This document shows, piece by piece, positions 24,301 to 37,344 of a stretch of DNA of 64,000 nt (its first letter is position 1; every line of letters begins with the position of its first letter). The notes beneath the pieces were generated by a model. It was given only the letters and a program-made list of their open reading frames with translations. It was not told the DNA's origin and searched no databases. A program made the position numbers and the translations under genes. The stretch is from Dicaeum eximium. Lineage: Eukaryota > Chordata > Aves > Passeriformes > Dicaeidae. Location of the stretch: NCBI GenBank assembly GCA_013396995.1, contig VWZP01002402.1, forward strand, positions 641,538-705,537, read 5' to 3'.

Positions 24301-25958
24301 CAACCTCAGAGCTCACTGAAATAATGAAGAGTAGTGGCAGTAGCCATGAGAGTATTTTCTTGCTCCAGATGAGACACTGATGTTTCTGTGGATGACCTTC
24401 TGCCTAGTGCTAAGGTGAACCCCTTTTTTTGTGACGAAAGAACCATTCTCTCTGATCTGGCTGGAAATCTCCCACTCTTCCTTCCTTGTCTGTAGCTCCA
24501 CAGCAGCTTCAGCACCAGGGTTCAGGTTTGTTCCTCAGCCTACAGAACCCAGCAGTGGCACTCAGCCTTAGTAGCATTTAACATTCAAATCACAGGAAGG
24601 CCAACAGGACCATCTCATGCAATAAAGTAACAAAAAAATTCAGAGATGGAAAAGACACCAGCAAAGTTTTCTTTGTGATCATTGTTTAACACTGTAAGTA
24701 ATGAAATATTAATGAAAGTATGCTACTTTCATTTTGTGAGCAATTTAATTCAATTAAAAATAAATGGATCTCCTTGGCTCAGTGGATATACAGATATTCA
24801 GCACTGCCCTTAACTTAGTTTCAACAGCATTTAAACCCAGCACAGCACAAAGTACAGCGACTGAAACATAGCCCCCAGCTAACATCATTAACTCTTGAAG
24901 TCCCAGTGGCAGGATTCTGTCACCCTGCTGAACCAACACAGCCTCTCCTGGGGAGTATTGGCTGTGCAGTTTAACTTGCAGGAGCAGTCATTTATACCCA
25001 GTGTGTTAGCAAAGATATCTTGCACTGGGGCACTGTTTTCTTGAAAGCAAGTAATTTCAGAAAGACTTAGCAGGCCTGCATGGGCCTGAATCTGCTGGCA
25101 TGCCGTGATCTGGTTAAGTAATATATCTGGGAACTTCATGTCACATAATGTAGAGCTATTCTTTTATTGCACTGAAAGAGCTGTTTTAGATTCCCTCTGA
25201 GCCCATAGGCCATGTCTTTCTGATAATAAGAGTGTTATCAATGCTTTAATATTGAACTCAAAACTCTGCATGAGAGAGCATCTAAGAGCTATTACTCAGC
25301 GCTGAAAGCAAAACCCAACTGTTCTGAATGGGGAGGAAAATGCCAATCTGTTGACAAAAAGTTAAACAGAGGTGAAATCGAAACTCTGGCCAACATTTTA
25401 CAGCCTTAGCGCATTGTTAACTTTTCAACTTATCTGTCAGGAATAGGAAACTAATGTTTAAAAACAATGTATTGCTTTTATGAGCAAGGTCAGCATTTGT
25501 TAGATTTCAGGGTTATGCTGAGCACAGTCAGCCAGGGATACACAGATACACAGAAGGAATTGCTTCAGTGCCCACGGCCTGAGGTTTTCCAAAAGTTAAA
25601 ACGTACAAACTGATTTCATTCCCCTTTTATTCATGCAACCAACAGGAGCTCTGCTCTGACATTTTTGTTCAGCCTCTGTTTTCACATGTGGTAGTACAAG
25701 CTGGAGGTTAACATCTCTCAGAAGGGGCTGTGGAGCAAACCCTAGGTCAGAGAAATGGCTGCTGCATTTTGCTTTTGGGGGAGCTCGGGTTCAGGGTCAC
25801 TCTGCTCTCTTCCAGGGGCGAGGTCCAGATTTGTGCGTCTGCCCCTTGGACAATGCCAGGCTTTGTTCGAGCAGCAAAGCATCCTTGCTCAGCCATGCAG
25901 TTCCCAAGGAGCTGTGTAGGTAAGATAATACAGGGGAAGTGGAACAGAGAGTCATTCT

Positions 25959-25982
25959 CTGAGAGAGAGAGAGAGAGAGAGA
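25959..25982 (+). repeat. (GA)n microsatellite
   Basis: Uninterrupted GA dinucleotide run of about 24 bp. Confidence 0.9.
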
Positions 25983-26937
25983 CAGAGCTCTTGTTCAGAA
26001 AACGTGGCTCAAGGGTGTTTTCCCTATATGCTTTTATATTAAATAATGCCACCCCCTACACTCAGAAAGGATTTGATCCATGAAGCCACTGTATGGACTG
26101 GCAGATCATGGTCTCATTAGACACAATCTGTGTGCAACTTCCACTGCACAGTAAACTGGCCAATGAGAGAGAAAAAAATTAGTTTAATGCAAAACAAAGA
26201 GCTTCCAAAACATGGGCAATGTGTGCTGCCACATTCATAGATTTGCTTTCCTGACAGATACATCCCCTCTCTCCTTAGTGGTGAACAGGTGGGCAAGACT
26301 TACCCTTTTATGCAAGCAGTAAAAAACACCATGAGTGCCAATTTAGGTGAATTTTGTTGGAAATCCCAGTAACACAGAGGTATTTTTTACCATTCACACT
26401 GAAATGAAATTTATTTCTCATAGAATTAAGAATTTGTGGATTATATGCAAATAGGCAAAAATTGCTTCCGTGGAAAAAAAAAACCACAATACAGTATGAT
26501 TTAGCTGATCAGTCCCATAAAAGAGCTGAGAAATTGCAAATACTCAAAAAATGACCAGCTTTTGAACAAGTTGTAGACCCAAGTTTGCTTACAAAACATA
26601 ATACTTAAATACAAGTATAAAAACCACACAAAACCAAAAAGGCACAACAGGTCTCATAAACAATCTGGGATGAATCATTTGACTGGTCCTAGTTAAAGTA
26701 TATTTTATACCTTCTGCCCCATGTGCTTGGAGACTTCCCAGCTTGTTTTAATCTCTCTAAGCAAATGAGAACCCTCAAGGCTCATTAGGGCTATTTACAC
26801 AGTTCTTAACTGGGAAAAAAATAGATCTAAAAATATTAATAAATAAATAAACTGATGTGGGTTATGAATGGGAAGTTATGTTTAAAATTAGTTTCCAAGT
26901 CTGCTACCAACATGGACTTCCCTGGGTCTACTTCAAA

Positions 26938-27001
26938 AATATAGCCATGGAGAAAAAGAAAGAAATGGTGAAAAGGAAAAGAAAAAGAAAAAAAATGGAA
27001 A
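26938..27001 (+). repeat. Purine-rich low-complexity tract
   Basis: Nearly all A and G on the + strand, with GAAAAAGAAA-type units. The lysine-rich frame crossing it is an artefact of composition. Confidence 0.75.
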
Positions 27002-27099
27002 AACTAAGAGTTCGTGATAAACCAGAGATAGCAGGGTCTGTAAAAAAAAAACCATAAATACAACTCAGAGAAGAAGGGAATGTCAAGACCTGTGATTTA

Positions 27100-27215
27100 G
27101 TCTTGACTCTCCATGGGCAGGCATTTTTCTGATCTTCTCATTATTTATTTGTAAAATAAATGTAATGGCACCTTCTTTCTCTCCCAGGTTATTGGTTCTA
27201 TTTCTCTAGGTATGG
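27100..27215 (+). mobile_element. MIR-like SINE fossil
   Basis: 'cttctcattatttatttgta' followed by 'aaataaatgtaatggcacct' and 'ctcccaggttattgg' follows the order of the MIR core and its downstream part (cctcatctgtaaaatggg...cctacctcccagggttgt). Forward orientation, diverged; assignment by eye. Confidence 0.45.
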
Positions 27216-29755
27216 GATAGCTCTTCCTGGCTGTACACTTCTGTGGTTATTAAGGGAGAGAGACAGGGACTCTTGTTACATGGAACTAGAGGAGCATTTA
27301 CAATCATATTGATCTCCCAGACATGCAGGTGCAACTACTCATGGCCAGCCAGTTCCTGCCATCCATATACACATGTTCCTTTGAATGGCAGATTGTACCT
27401 ACCCACCCACCCCAAAATAACATCCATCTGATTAGCATAGCACCTGGGCTATCCACATTTTCCAGTGCTGAGCCACTTCTTGGAAAGCAGGGCCTTGCTG
27501 CTAGAAAGGGGAGGGGAATAAGATAGGATATTGCAATAGAGATAATAAATTGCCACGTGGCCAATTTAATGTGATGCACATGAAAGGATCTTCTCATCAC
27601 ATTTCTTCCTAAACCCTGTGATTCCATCAGCAGAAAATGGGGTCCTTCTCAGCCCAGAGCAGATTTCAATCTGTCCTGCTGTATGTTTCCTTATAAGCAC
27701 GTTGCTCCAAAAAAGAGATCTCTAAACTGACCCCTTTACATCTTGGAAGGCTGAACTGAAGGAGGAGGAGGAAGCATTTTGTGGTCAGTGGCACCACAGC
27801 TGAGGTTCTCAGCTCTGGTGGTCTCAGATGCACGGTCAGCCTCAGCTAAATCAAGAGGAATCATGCATGCAAACCCAAATGAAAAGTCAGCCTTGCATCC
27901 ACGGTGTGCCCTCCACATTGCAGCCAAGATACACATTTCTGGGCAAGACAAAAGTTAGAACAGACTTTGAAATGATAATCCCATCAGGTAGAGCTGATTA
28001 AATGGACAACATTTGCTTTGGGGCATGCAAGATTATACAGAAATATTCTCCAGAGTTGCAAAATGTAGGCTAAGCATCATAAGCTCTGTCTTGAAGTTTC
28101 ATCCAGTCTTCAACAGCGTGTTTTTAAAAAAAAATCACAAATTTCCAATAGCGTGTGAATAACAGGTTACAAATATAACATTGTTCAGCATTAACTATTA
28201 AACATGGCCTGCAGCTGTACCACCTGGGGCTCTGATCTTGACGCTCTCACAAGTTACAAAAGACTTGACTCTGGACAGAACTTCGACAAAAATCCTCTAA
28301 GGAAAATATAGATGCTACAGATTTTTGCAATTCAGTAGGAGTTTGTAGCGTTTGCAGCATGTTGTAACTGATGGCTTTTAAAGGCTCTTTCACTTCTTGG
28401 GGCAAGGGTGTTACCTGCCACATTCCTCCTCAGTTATAAAATGACTTCTCACTTCTCTGAATTCCCCTCTATGATTTCCACATGACACTGAAATGTCCAA
28501 GGCTAAATTATCAGGTACTGTGGCTGTGTGATCTCAAACAGTTGCTGCTTTTCACTCCAAAGGTAACTGCATTACACAGAGGGTGAATCACTTCCTATGG
28601 ATGTAAAGTCTCTAATAAATTGTTTGGGATCCTTTGAGATGACATATGCATGAAACACTGCTTTTAATATAGTACTAGAATTCAAATAACAATTATGTCA
28701 ATCAAAGATGGCAATAAGAAAAATGTCTGTATTTTGCTATCTATTTCTCTGTCTTACTCCTTCCCACAAAAAACTACAATTTGAACACATCTGCAGAGTT
28801 AGATAAAGGGCTTCACCTTCACACAATCTGGCAGCTGGAAGTGGTTTTCCCTACAAATAACCTCTTCAAAAGCTTTTGAGCTTCACGTCTGTTTCCTGAA
28901 AGAGTCTTCAGTGGGAGAAGCAACACTCAAACCCTTCCCTTCATTGGTAGTGATTGTTTACCCTGCTTCTCTTCCCTTACCTGGCCTTGTGGTGAAAACT
29001 CCCTGGGACTGCTCTCAGGAAATTCTGTTATGTGCTGACATTTACCAGGTGACAACAAGGTCGGGTCAGGTGTTTGATACCCAGGTCTTTCCATGTAATT
29101 ATCAGGTAGTATTACAGGTACCTGAGGCTCAGCACATTTTGAAGGGTTATGATGAAGCTGCTCCTTTACTTGTCTAAGCTTTATCTCAGTAAGATTTTTA
29201 AAGAGGCAGGTAGGATTTTATTCCTAATTCTATGTCTCTCATGGTCAAACTTGGAGGTTACTTTTTTGTGCAACTAAAAATTGTGAATAAGCAATGAGTG
29301 GGTTTGTCAGCCCAGAAAGGTGATAGTCAATAATATCTGTCAGTGGTAAAGAATTCTATGAAGTTTTGATATTTGCCACCAGATTCCTTCTCTGATGTTA
29401 GCAGATCAATCCCCGTTCTCAAAATCTTCTTAAAACCTCAAACGAGTGCTGCTTTCAACTCTTGAAAGAAAAAGCTATCCACTTTCTGTTTTTTTCTTCT
29501 ATGTCCAGAAAGCAGTCCAACAGAAGCCTCTTAAATCAACGAGAAGCTTCACTTGGGATTAGAGTATCAGTCGGTGGATCTGACCAGACCGGAGTTAAAT
29601 TACATTTCAAAACAACACTTTAAATACTACAATCATCATATCTGAGTCTGTCTGCACGCATCTTGGTCTGCTTGGTTGTCTTTTAAACTCAAAACCTCGC
29701 TGCAAAGTTGCCGTCTTAAGTGTAAATCTAATCTCGGCATTTTCCAACAGAGGGG

Positions 29756-29798
29756 AAAAGAAGAAGAAGAAGAAGGAGGAGGAAAAGCGGGGGGGAAG
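29756..29798 (+). repeat. (GAA)n/(GGA)n purine tract at CpG-island edge
   Basis: AAGAAGAAGAAGAAG passing into GGAGGAGG and a run of seven Gs. Such polypurine tracts can form triplex DNA and often border GC-rich, hard-to-sequence regions, as here. Confidence 0.8.
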
Positions 29799-29814
29799 AA
29801 ATAACTTTGTAAGT

Positions 29815-30190
29815 GAGAGTGGCGGCTTTGAGAGCGGTCCCGCGGGCGGGCTGTGGCCGCGCTAACCCAGAGGCCCACTGACACCCAGCGGCTGCGGCGG
29901 AGGGCGCAGCGCCCGCCCCNNNNNNNNNNNNNNNNNNNNNNNNNNNNNNNNNNNNNNNNNNNNNNNNNNNNNNNNNNNNNNNNNNNNNNNNNNNNNNACC
30001 GCCACCGGGACCGGGACCGCCCGGCAGGAGCAGGGATGGATGCCCTGCGGCTCAAGGAAAACTCTTTTAATCCATCGCAGGGACCTCTGCTCTTCACTTA
30101 TTGCTCCCTTTGCCGCTTCTGGAAAGGCGCTGAGCGCCCGTCTCTTGCTCTCCCGGCTCCGGAGCCTCGCAGGTGCTTTCAAAGCAGAGT
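29815..30190. promoter_or_regulatory. CpG island containing an assembly gap (third)
   Basis: Dense CpG and GC-rich flanks ('gcggcggagggcgcagcgcc' on the left, 'accgggaccgggaccgcccg' on the right) on both sides of a 78-bp run of N. The island profile suggests a promoter, but no known first exon is recognisable on either strand. Frames read through the Ns are meaningless. The unresolved core limits any annotation. Confidence 0.6.
29920..29997. other. Assembly gap (78 N)
   Basis: Unresolved bases inside a very GC-rich segment. A single further N occurs at 42721. Confidence 0.99.
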
Positions 30191-30784
30191 CCAAGGGTAA
30201 AAGGTAGCCCCCCTTTCATGCCCAACAAGGAAAATTATATACACGCCACGCTGTAGTGTTTTTCTTCCTAAAGTATTTATTTTAAAAAGGTTTGGTGCCC
30301 CAGAGAGCAGTCACCTTCTTAATTCACGCAAACACCAGTTACCCACAGACCAGAAGAGTATTCCCATAGCTGTAGAGCCGGGGTGCTTCTAATCACCTGC
30401 GGGGTGTGATTGTGGTTAGAAGGGCTAAGACATTCCAGGGAAACAGCTACTGGTCATCTGAGAAAAATACAAGGCAATTGTATTGGCAACACAGGTAGGA
30501 AATTGAATTAGGTACGAACTATTGAATTGGCAATAGAGGTAGGAAAACCATGAGAGGCAGAGGCCAAAAGAAGAAAAAATGCTTAAACAAAATATTTGAC
30601 CTCTTTGAATACTATAAAAATGGGGCAAAATAATTGCATGTAGAGCAGTCACAGAAGACAAGCATCCAGTGCTTTAAGAGGAGCCCATATAAACTGACCA
30701 TAGCCTTTAGTGTACAATACCTGAGCTGCTTCACTGAACATCCTCTAACTCTGAGGATATTCCTGGTTGAAGGATTGTGTCTGT
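30191..30784. other. Intergenic, nothing recognised
   Basis: AT-rich sequence between the CpG island and the A/C-rich tract. A near-repeated phrase (GGCAACACAGGTAGGAAA and GGCAATAGAGGTAGGAAA, about 30484 and 30528) is the only local structure noted. Confidence 0.5.
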
Positions 30785-31050
30785 CTCAACAGCAATAATT
30801 TAAAAAAAACCACACAAAAATAAAAAAGAAACAAAAAACCCAAACAAACAAACAAACACCCCCCCCCCAAAAAAAAGAAAAAAAAAAAAAACAAAAAAAC
30901 CCAAAACAACCAAAAAAACCCACCAAAACCAAAACAACAGCAACCCAAAAAAAAAAAAAAAAACCCCAAAAAAACCCCCAAAACGACCAAAAAAACCCAC
31001 CAAAACCAAAACAACAGCAACAAAAAAAACCCAAGAACAACAATAAAAAA
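30785..31050 (+). repeat. A/C-rich low-complexity tract with an internal tandem duplication
   Basis: About 265 bp composed almost wholly of A and C, with runs of A, a run of C near 30858-30867, and AAAC/AAACCC units. A 44-bp segment at 30901-30944 recurs at 30978-31021 with one difference (A/G), giving a 77-bp period. Minus-strand frames here read as phenylalanine/glycine/tryptophan strings and are not genes. Confidence 0.85.
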
Positions 31051-32826
31051 ACCAACAGCTGTAGACTCCTAGAGCTGCAGGACTGGATACCCAACCAAGC
31101 ATTTGTTGGTACATCTCCAACAAAGACAAAAGGCATCTCCAATGTGAAGGTGGGTGTAACTGTGCTTATATCCAAGATTAACAACTCCTCTTTACACAGT
31201 GCATGTAGTTCATAGCAGCAACAAGCAAGATTGCTTCTTTTGATATCAGGATTCTTGCCATGCTCAGCACCACAGTTTCTGGATGCTCGATGAACATTAA
31301 AGGGAAAGTGAAAAAATCAGTCCCAACTCACAAACTCTTAGTTCTCACCTCCAAATTCTGAAATCTGTATTCTTTTACTGGAGCAGTACAAGGAGGAATT
31401 TCCAACCTTATTTGAGGCTTGGGAGTGTTGTGCAGAAAAGATGCAGTTCTCATTTCCCCTGCAGTTTGTGTGTAGGAGACAAAACATTAGGAGTGTGAAT
31501 TTCTGGTTTAAAAACCAGTTGTATAATCCTGACTAGCAACAGGTCTGTGGCCACTTACATCTCTTCAGCTGCCCACATGCTGAGCACCCAGCAGCTTCTG
31601 GGCACTTCACAGCACACACTGGAGTATCCTCAGAGTAAATGGAGATTCTCCATTAGCAGCTGGAGGTGGAAAGTGTCCTAGAACAGGGCTGGGCTGGCCC
31701 AAGGCAGAAACATGCACTGGTCACAGTATGCATTTGATTTCCTTGCATGGGTTTTCTGGCTTCTCTTCAGATGTTACTGTCAACTTTTGCAATCATCCAG
31801 GGAGGAGGTTTGTTCCTCCCACAAGATCTGGAGTGACAGCCCCATGTGTGACACTAATCTTTTGACAGAAAATTCCTTCAGTCTCTCTTCAATAAGTGTC
31901 CCAGCAGGACAAGAGAATCTGGAGACAGTGCAATCTAGAAATTTTGACAGAAAAATAATCTAAAAAATATGGGATGCAGTCCTAAATTTAAAAGAATGAA
32001 TTATTTTGTTGGGGTTTTGTTTGTTTTTGTAGAGAAAATAATTCCCTTGTTTTCTTCTTTAGCAATTTGCATTTGAATAGGTGGATCTGTTCTTTACATT
32101 ACTTTTGAGAGCCTGCATTTCCCAAATTCCTATCACACCGCTGGGCTTTCAAGGACAGGAGGGAAGCCAAAACATTTCCATCTAATGCAAACACGGATTA
32201 CTGGAAGGATGTTCTCATTTTTTAAAAATGTACTAGGAGCAAGAGCCAGGTTTGCTAACACCTTCCCTGCAAGCCATCGCTTCCTTGGCTTGCTGCATGT
32301 AGAGAAAGAAAACCTCACCAAAAGGAAAGGGCAGAAGTTCCTGGACTGCCACAGCATGCAAAGAGAGATGAGAAAAGTGCACCAGGCAGGCAAGCACACC
32401 CACAGCAGCTGCAAGGAGAGTGAGCACAATGATGGCTGCAGCCTTTTCCCATCAATCTCCACTGAGTCAGCATCCTGTGTTATCTGGGGAAGACCACCTC
32501 CAAGGTAAGAGACACAGTGCAAGGAGAAAAGATATTTAATACCTCCGATGGTAGCAGAGATGAGATTTCAGCTGCGACTACCCCCAGGCAAATCCAAGTT
32601 TCCAAATGTCCAAGGTGTGGTTCCAGGAGGCATCTTCAGTTCCAGGAAGCAGACCTCTGTGTTAGCAGAACCAGCTTCCAAAGCACATCTTGCTTAGAGT
32701 TTAGATGGAAACTTCATGTCAATTCGAACCATTCCTGCAGCCAATGGATACAACAAAGTCCTGAAAAATGCTGGTGAGCTGAAAGTTGTCATTCTGTGTG
32801 TGTATAGGTATGTATTTTTTTAATGT

Positions 32827-32868
32827 GTGTATATATATATGTATATATATATATATATATACATATAT
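32827..32868 (+). repeat. (TA)n microsatellite
   Basis: A TA-rich run of about 40 bp with a TG interruption, preceded by GTGTGT. Likely polymorphic. Confidence 0.85.
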
Positions 32869-35800
32869 AAAGGTATTGCCTCCACTTGAATCTTGCTCTG
32901 CTCCCAAAAGTTTGGGGTGTCTGGGGATCTAGTCAAGCACAAAGTGAGAAATCTCAGAGCATGCTGCTGATACTCCATCCCTGCAGAACTCATTACATGC
33001 CACTTGCTCTACTTAGGGTGGATTGGGAGGGAGATCTATTAGAGAGGAAAAGTACAGAGTAGAGTTAAGAAGCATTTTTTTTCCTTCTAACTGCTGTCCT
33101 TTCATCTGCTCTCCTTCTCATGTTTCTGGGCTTTTTTTCCTTCTTCTTCCTTCTCCTTCATCCTATGGAAGTGGCACTGAATGCTGATGAGATAATAAAT
33201 GGTCCAACCCCAGGCAATCATTTGCTGGTAATTAGTTCAGCTACTGAACTTCTAAGAGTAATTTTTTTTTCCACCTACCCAGCCAGAAAACTTGGGTGGT
33301 TAGTTACCCCATCACTTCCCTTTGGGGAAGGGGCACTCAGAAGCTCAAGAACCTGAGCTCCTGGATGCACTCTGCAATCCCTAATTAAGCCCAGCCCTAA
33401 CCTACGTATTTAGTATTTTATTTACTTTTTCTGACATTCCTTACTTAGGCCAAGAGCCAAACGTTTCATCCCAGTAGGACCAAATCTGAGGTTTGTTGTA
33501 AGCTTCTGTGCACATTCACACCCAAGATCACAGGTTCAAAACAATTGGAATAGCACCACTTCAGGGAACTTGGAAGGGGGGAGGTGCCCTTTCTCTGTTT
33601 CAGAATAGACATTGCAAAATTTGCCTTAGAAGGGAGGTTTGGAGAGGGAAACCATTTGGTTTAATGGGCCTGACAAGAAAGGTTCCAGCTTTCCCCTTTC
33701 CCAGGATACCCAGCCTCCTCACCCCCACCTGGCTCCTGCAGCTCCCACCTTGTGATGAGGAGCCCGTGGGCCTTAGGGCTGTTGAGCCTGAAGCTGGATC
33801 CTTGGATCCTTGCTCCATCCTTGGAGCTGAGGGTCAGGAGGGATCCAGCTCCAGAGTGGTCCAAGTGATGGAGAAGTCCTGGATTTGTGGCCCCTGGAAG
33901 CCCACCAGGTGAAGCTTTCCTGGCATGCAGGAAGGCTTTCAGGGGAACCTTTGCCTGCGTTCTGCTGGCAGGACCCCAAACCCGCCAGGTTCCAAAAAAC
34001 CCCTTGGTTCCAAAAATTTGGCTCTTTCTGACAAAGATCTCTTCCATCTGTCTGGCTCTGGTGTACCCTCAGAGCTTCAGGGGTGACCTCTGATGAGCTG
34101 ATGAGAGATTTGGGGGTTTGGGTGTGTGGTTAGCTTCGTCATGGTCTAACACGAGATAGACAGTCTGCAGGTGAGGAAAAGGACTTTGTGTAGGAAAATT
34201 ATGGGGACTTTGTGCCCTCACTTCTGATGGTGATCAGCATCAAACAGAACATAAGATTAAATAAAAAAAAAACATTTGTCTCCTTTGGTATTGGCAATTC
34301 ATGTTTGCTACTTATTAGATTCAAAAATAAAGCACCCTGAAAACACACAGAATTTATCAGGCAACACTGCACTTTCTGAATCAATGAAGGGAGGACATAT
34401 CCACGTTTCTTCCTCCACACAGATCATCTCCAGAAAGTTTTGGTTTAAATCTTCATTTTTTAGTCCCAGTTTGGTTTTGTTGTTTTTTTAATTCTCCTTT
34501 TTATCCTCTTAAAGTCACCTTGGGTGACAGATGTCACTAGACCTCAAAAGGGCTGCTTGGATAAATAGGTAAATAATATTCATTAAATAGTACATGGCAG
34601 CATATCCCACTTTTCTTTTTATCTGTTCTAACAATACCAAATTCCTCATCCCTGAGACTCACATAAAGCCCACGACAGAGGGTTCACATTCAAACTCCAA
34701 TCAGCAATTCACAAACTAACAGAGAATGATCTAGCTGATTTCACTAGGGACCTCCATATGGTGATGAAATTTATTCTGAGCCATGTTTAGGTTTTGTAGT
34801 TGTAGGCACCATACACAAACCCTGAGAGAAACAGAGATTTTTTTTTTTAAAGCTGAGCTGGGAATTTATTAATACAGTTCCCACTGAAATAAATGGATGC
34901 TATTTGCCCTCAGAATCTCAGTCATCCTAGAAGTCAGACAGAGTCCTCTATACTGCATGTTTGTTTCTATATCAAAATTAGGATAATCTCTTTCATCTTT
35001 TTAAGCCTACAACTATTTCCCAAGATACACTTTTTTTAGGCAGTACTTGTGCTGTTATATTCTGGAGGTGGATACATCTTCTCCAGTTTTAATATTTTTA
35101 ACCTATAAATAGTTTAGTTGGATTCAATTTTTAAAAAGGAATATGAATAAGGAATTCATATTCCCAACTCTTTGAAGCATGTAACAAGTATACAGTTTTA
35201 TAGTATGGTATAGGTCACAAGTTTGTGTAGCCAGTTTTCAAAAGAAAGTAACATTCCAGCTATATTTTATTTTTTCTCCCTACAGTTTGAAAAATTGATT
35301 GATTTTTTTTCCTTTAATTTTTGCCTGTTTAAGTACAGGATTTGGGTTGTTTTTTCTGTATTTTTCCCTTCAGACAGCATATTTTCCTGATGGAACTCCC
35401 CTCCCCCCAATACACAATGTGCTTTTCTGATTTACCAGCTCTAGCATTTTCTCAACAATCATGTGAGCAAGAGCAAGGACTGAATATTTTTAGACACTGG
35501 AACTAAGCAGATGGTGAAGGATGTAGAAGATCAATAACTAGTTTTTGTGAAGTTTTCATTTCTGCTTATTTCAGTGTATTTCAAAATGCAACAGGAAGAA
35601 TACAAAACTTCATTGAATGAAATGTGAGGAAACTGCTCTGGCCTGTGTGCCTGGTATGGGAACATTTTTCCAGCCATTCTTTGAAAGCAAGCCATGCATT
35701 CGCTCCAGCTTTAATTGTGAGCTCTCCTTTTGTTAATTTAATTGTACTCCTGTTGCTGTTTGGTAAAAGGTCTTGGACAGATGTGCTCTCATCTGACATT

Positions 35801-36179
35801 CTTCCAAGGATGTCTGCATGGTCAAACTTGAAAGGTTTTTGGGAGCTGAAAGTCATCCCATCAGGAACCTGAAGCAACACCATCTGCTTTAGGTGACTAA
35901 GCACATGTCAAGAATAGCCATCTCCTCCTTCTGGGCTCGAGCCTCTTATGCTCCCTTGGGCTTTTGCTGTGCAGCAGCTGCCCTTCAGAGGTGCAGAGGA
36001 AGGGGAAATCATAAAACAAGTCCTGGCCACAACACAGCTTTCACAGCTCCTTCAGGAGCCTGAAGGCTTAACTGAAAACAGGGTGGAATCAGGCAGATGC
36101 TCCAAAGCTGGCAGCACAATGCTGGAAAGGGGCTCTCCTGGCCCAAAGGAGGGGCACTTAGCAGGAGAAACCAGGATCT

Positions 36180-36265
36180 TGTTTTGTGACCTTTGACACC
36201 TGCACCCTTCTTCACCATCACTTCTCAGCTGCAGAATGGGCAGCACAGCCTCATTCCTGTTCCTC
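36180..36265 (+). mobile_element. Possible MIR-like SINE fossil
   Basis: 'gtgacctttgacacctgcac' followed by 'cacttctcagctgcagaatg' and 'ggcagcacagcctc' echoes the MIR layout (gtgacctt...gtgcctcagtttcc...tgtaaaatggg). Short and degenerate. Confidence 0.35.
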
Positions 36266-37344
36266 TTTCTCCTCCAAGGAAAGGCTCATGGGGCTGGCTC
36301 CGGGTCCATGTCCCTGCAATATTAGCCCTCAAGCACTAAAGTAGAATTAGGAAGGCCAGCAGTTGACAAAGGCTGACACAAGTCCCCCAAAGTCATTAAG
36401 ACAGGCTCACATTATCCAGAGTGCTCTCAGACCCTGGCTGTGGGCTGCAGAGCAGGCACATCTCACCCTTCAGCAGGATCTGCTGCAAGCCTGGTGTGAG
36501 CAGCTAAATGCCAGAGACAAAAAGGCTGGGAGGCAAAGCAGCTCCTGCTGCAGCTTTTCATCCCCAGCTGCTGACCTTTCCAGCCCCACAGCTTCTGTTC
36601 ATTAGTGGGAATGCCTGCCCCATGCTGATGAGGAGGGTCCGACTGGGAGTGCTTCACACATTCCCTGGACTTGAACCAGAGCTGTCCCTAGAACTGGGCA
36701 ATGAGCACGGGGCCAGAGTGAGCTAAGACACATTTTGAAGCTTTGTTTTCAACAGAGAAAAGGTGGCTGAGGTTTGCATGGCAGCTTTAAAGGGCTTGCA
36801 ACCTCCTCAAGCTCTCCATGCTTGGTATGGCAAGGCAAGTGTCCCACAGCTGCCCTCGTACCCAGCAAGGGCTGGGGCACGGAGAGCTGGGACCAGCGAG
36901 GCTCCTCGGGAGGTCAGGAGGAGACACACGTGGCAGGGTGGAGGTGCTTCCTCACACCAGCTTTAAAGAGCTGCTGTGGGGTTTCCACCTTCCAGCCAGA
37001 TCCCAGCACCCGAAGGGGCCCCGCTAAGTGTGTCACTGTTGTCTCCAGCAGCTGTCCCCTCTACCCGAGCAGTGTCAGCCTTGGAGCCTGGCCAGCAGCT
37101 ACGTGTGGAAGCTGTTCCCTCCTCCAACCTTCTGGACCTTAGGCAAAAGAGCTACTAAATGAGCCATACTGACACCAATACTGCAATCAATTTGTTAATA
37201 AGGATCAGAGACAGACTCTGCTGCTGGGAGGAGGAGGCGAGGGGAAAGGAGATCATTATTTTTAATTTAAATAAATCAATATGTTAATAGGGAAAAGGAT
37301 GCATCCTGCACAAGGATGGTGGAAGGGAGAAGGCAAATGAGTAC

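Larger units (their letters stand above)
21371..29755. other. Intergenic with scattered simple repeats
   Basis: More than 8 kb without a recognised gene. Holds a (GA)n run (25959-25982), a purine-rich tract (26938-27001) and a MIR-like fossil near 27100-27215. A frame of 88 codons at 28911-29177 has no recognisable motif and no splice context that I can support. Confidence 0.55.
31051..37344. other. Intergenic with TA repeat and a SINE trace
   Basis: No gene could be supported. A frame of 107 codons at 32185-32508 ends close to a good donor-like AAG/GTAAGA at about 32501, but no convincing acceptor pairs with it. Region 33500-34050 and 36000-37150 are somewhat GC-richer and carry longer chance frames. 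Confidence 0.5.

Noticed and set aside
28911..29177. Frame of 88 codons with balanced composition
   Set aside because: No known motif, no transcript signals, and length within chance expectation.
29636..30200. Frames reading through the N gap
   Set aside because: The central residues are undetermined, so continuity of the frame is an artefact.
30745..31184. Minus-strand frames rich in Phe, Gly and Trp
   Set aside because: Direct translation of an A/C-rich low-complexity tract; not a protein.
32185..32508. Frame of 107 codons ending at a strong donor-like AAG/GTAAGA
   Set aside because: No convincing acceptor or branch point upstream, and no recognisable product; single donor matches are common by chance.
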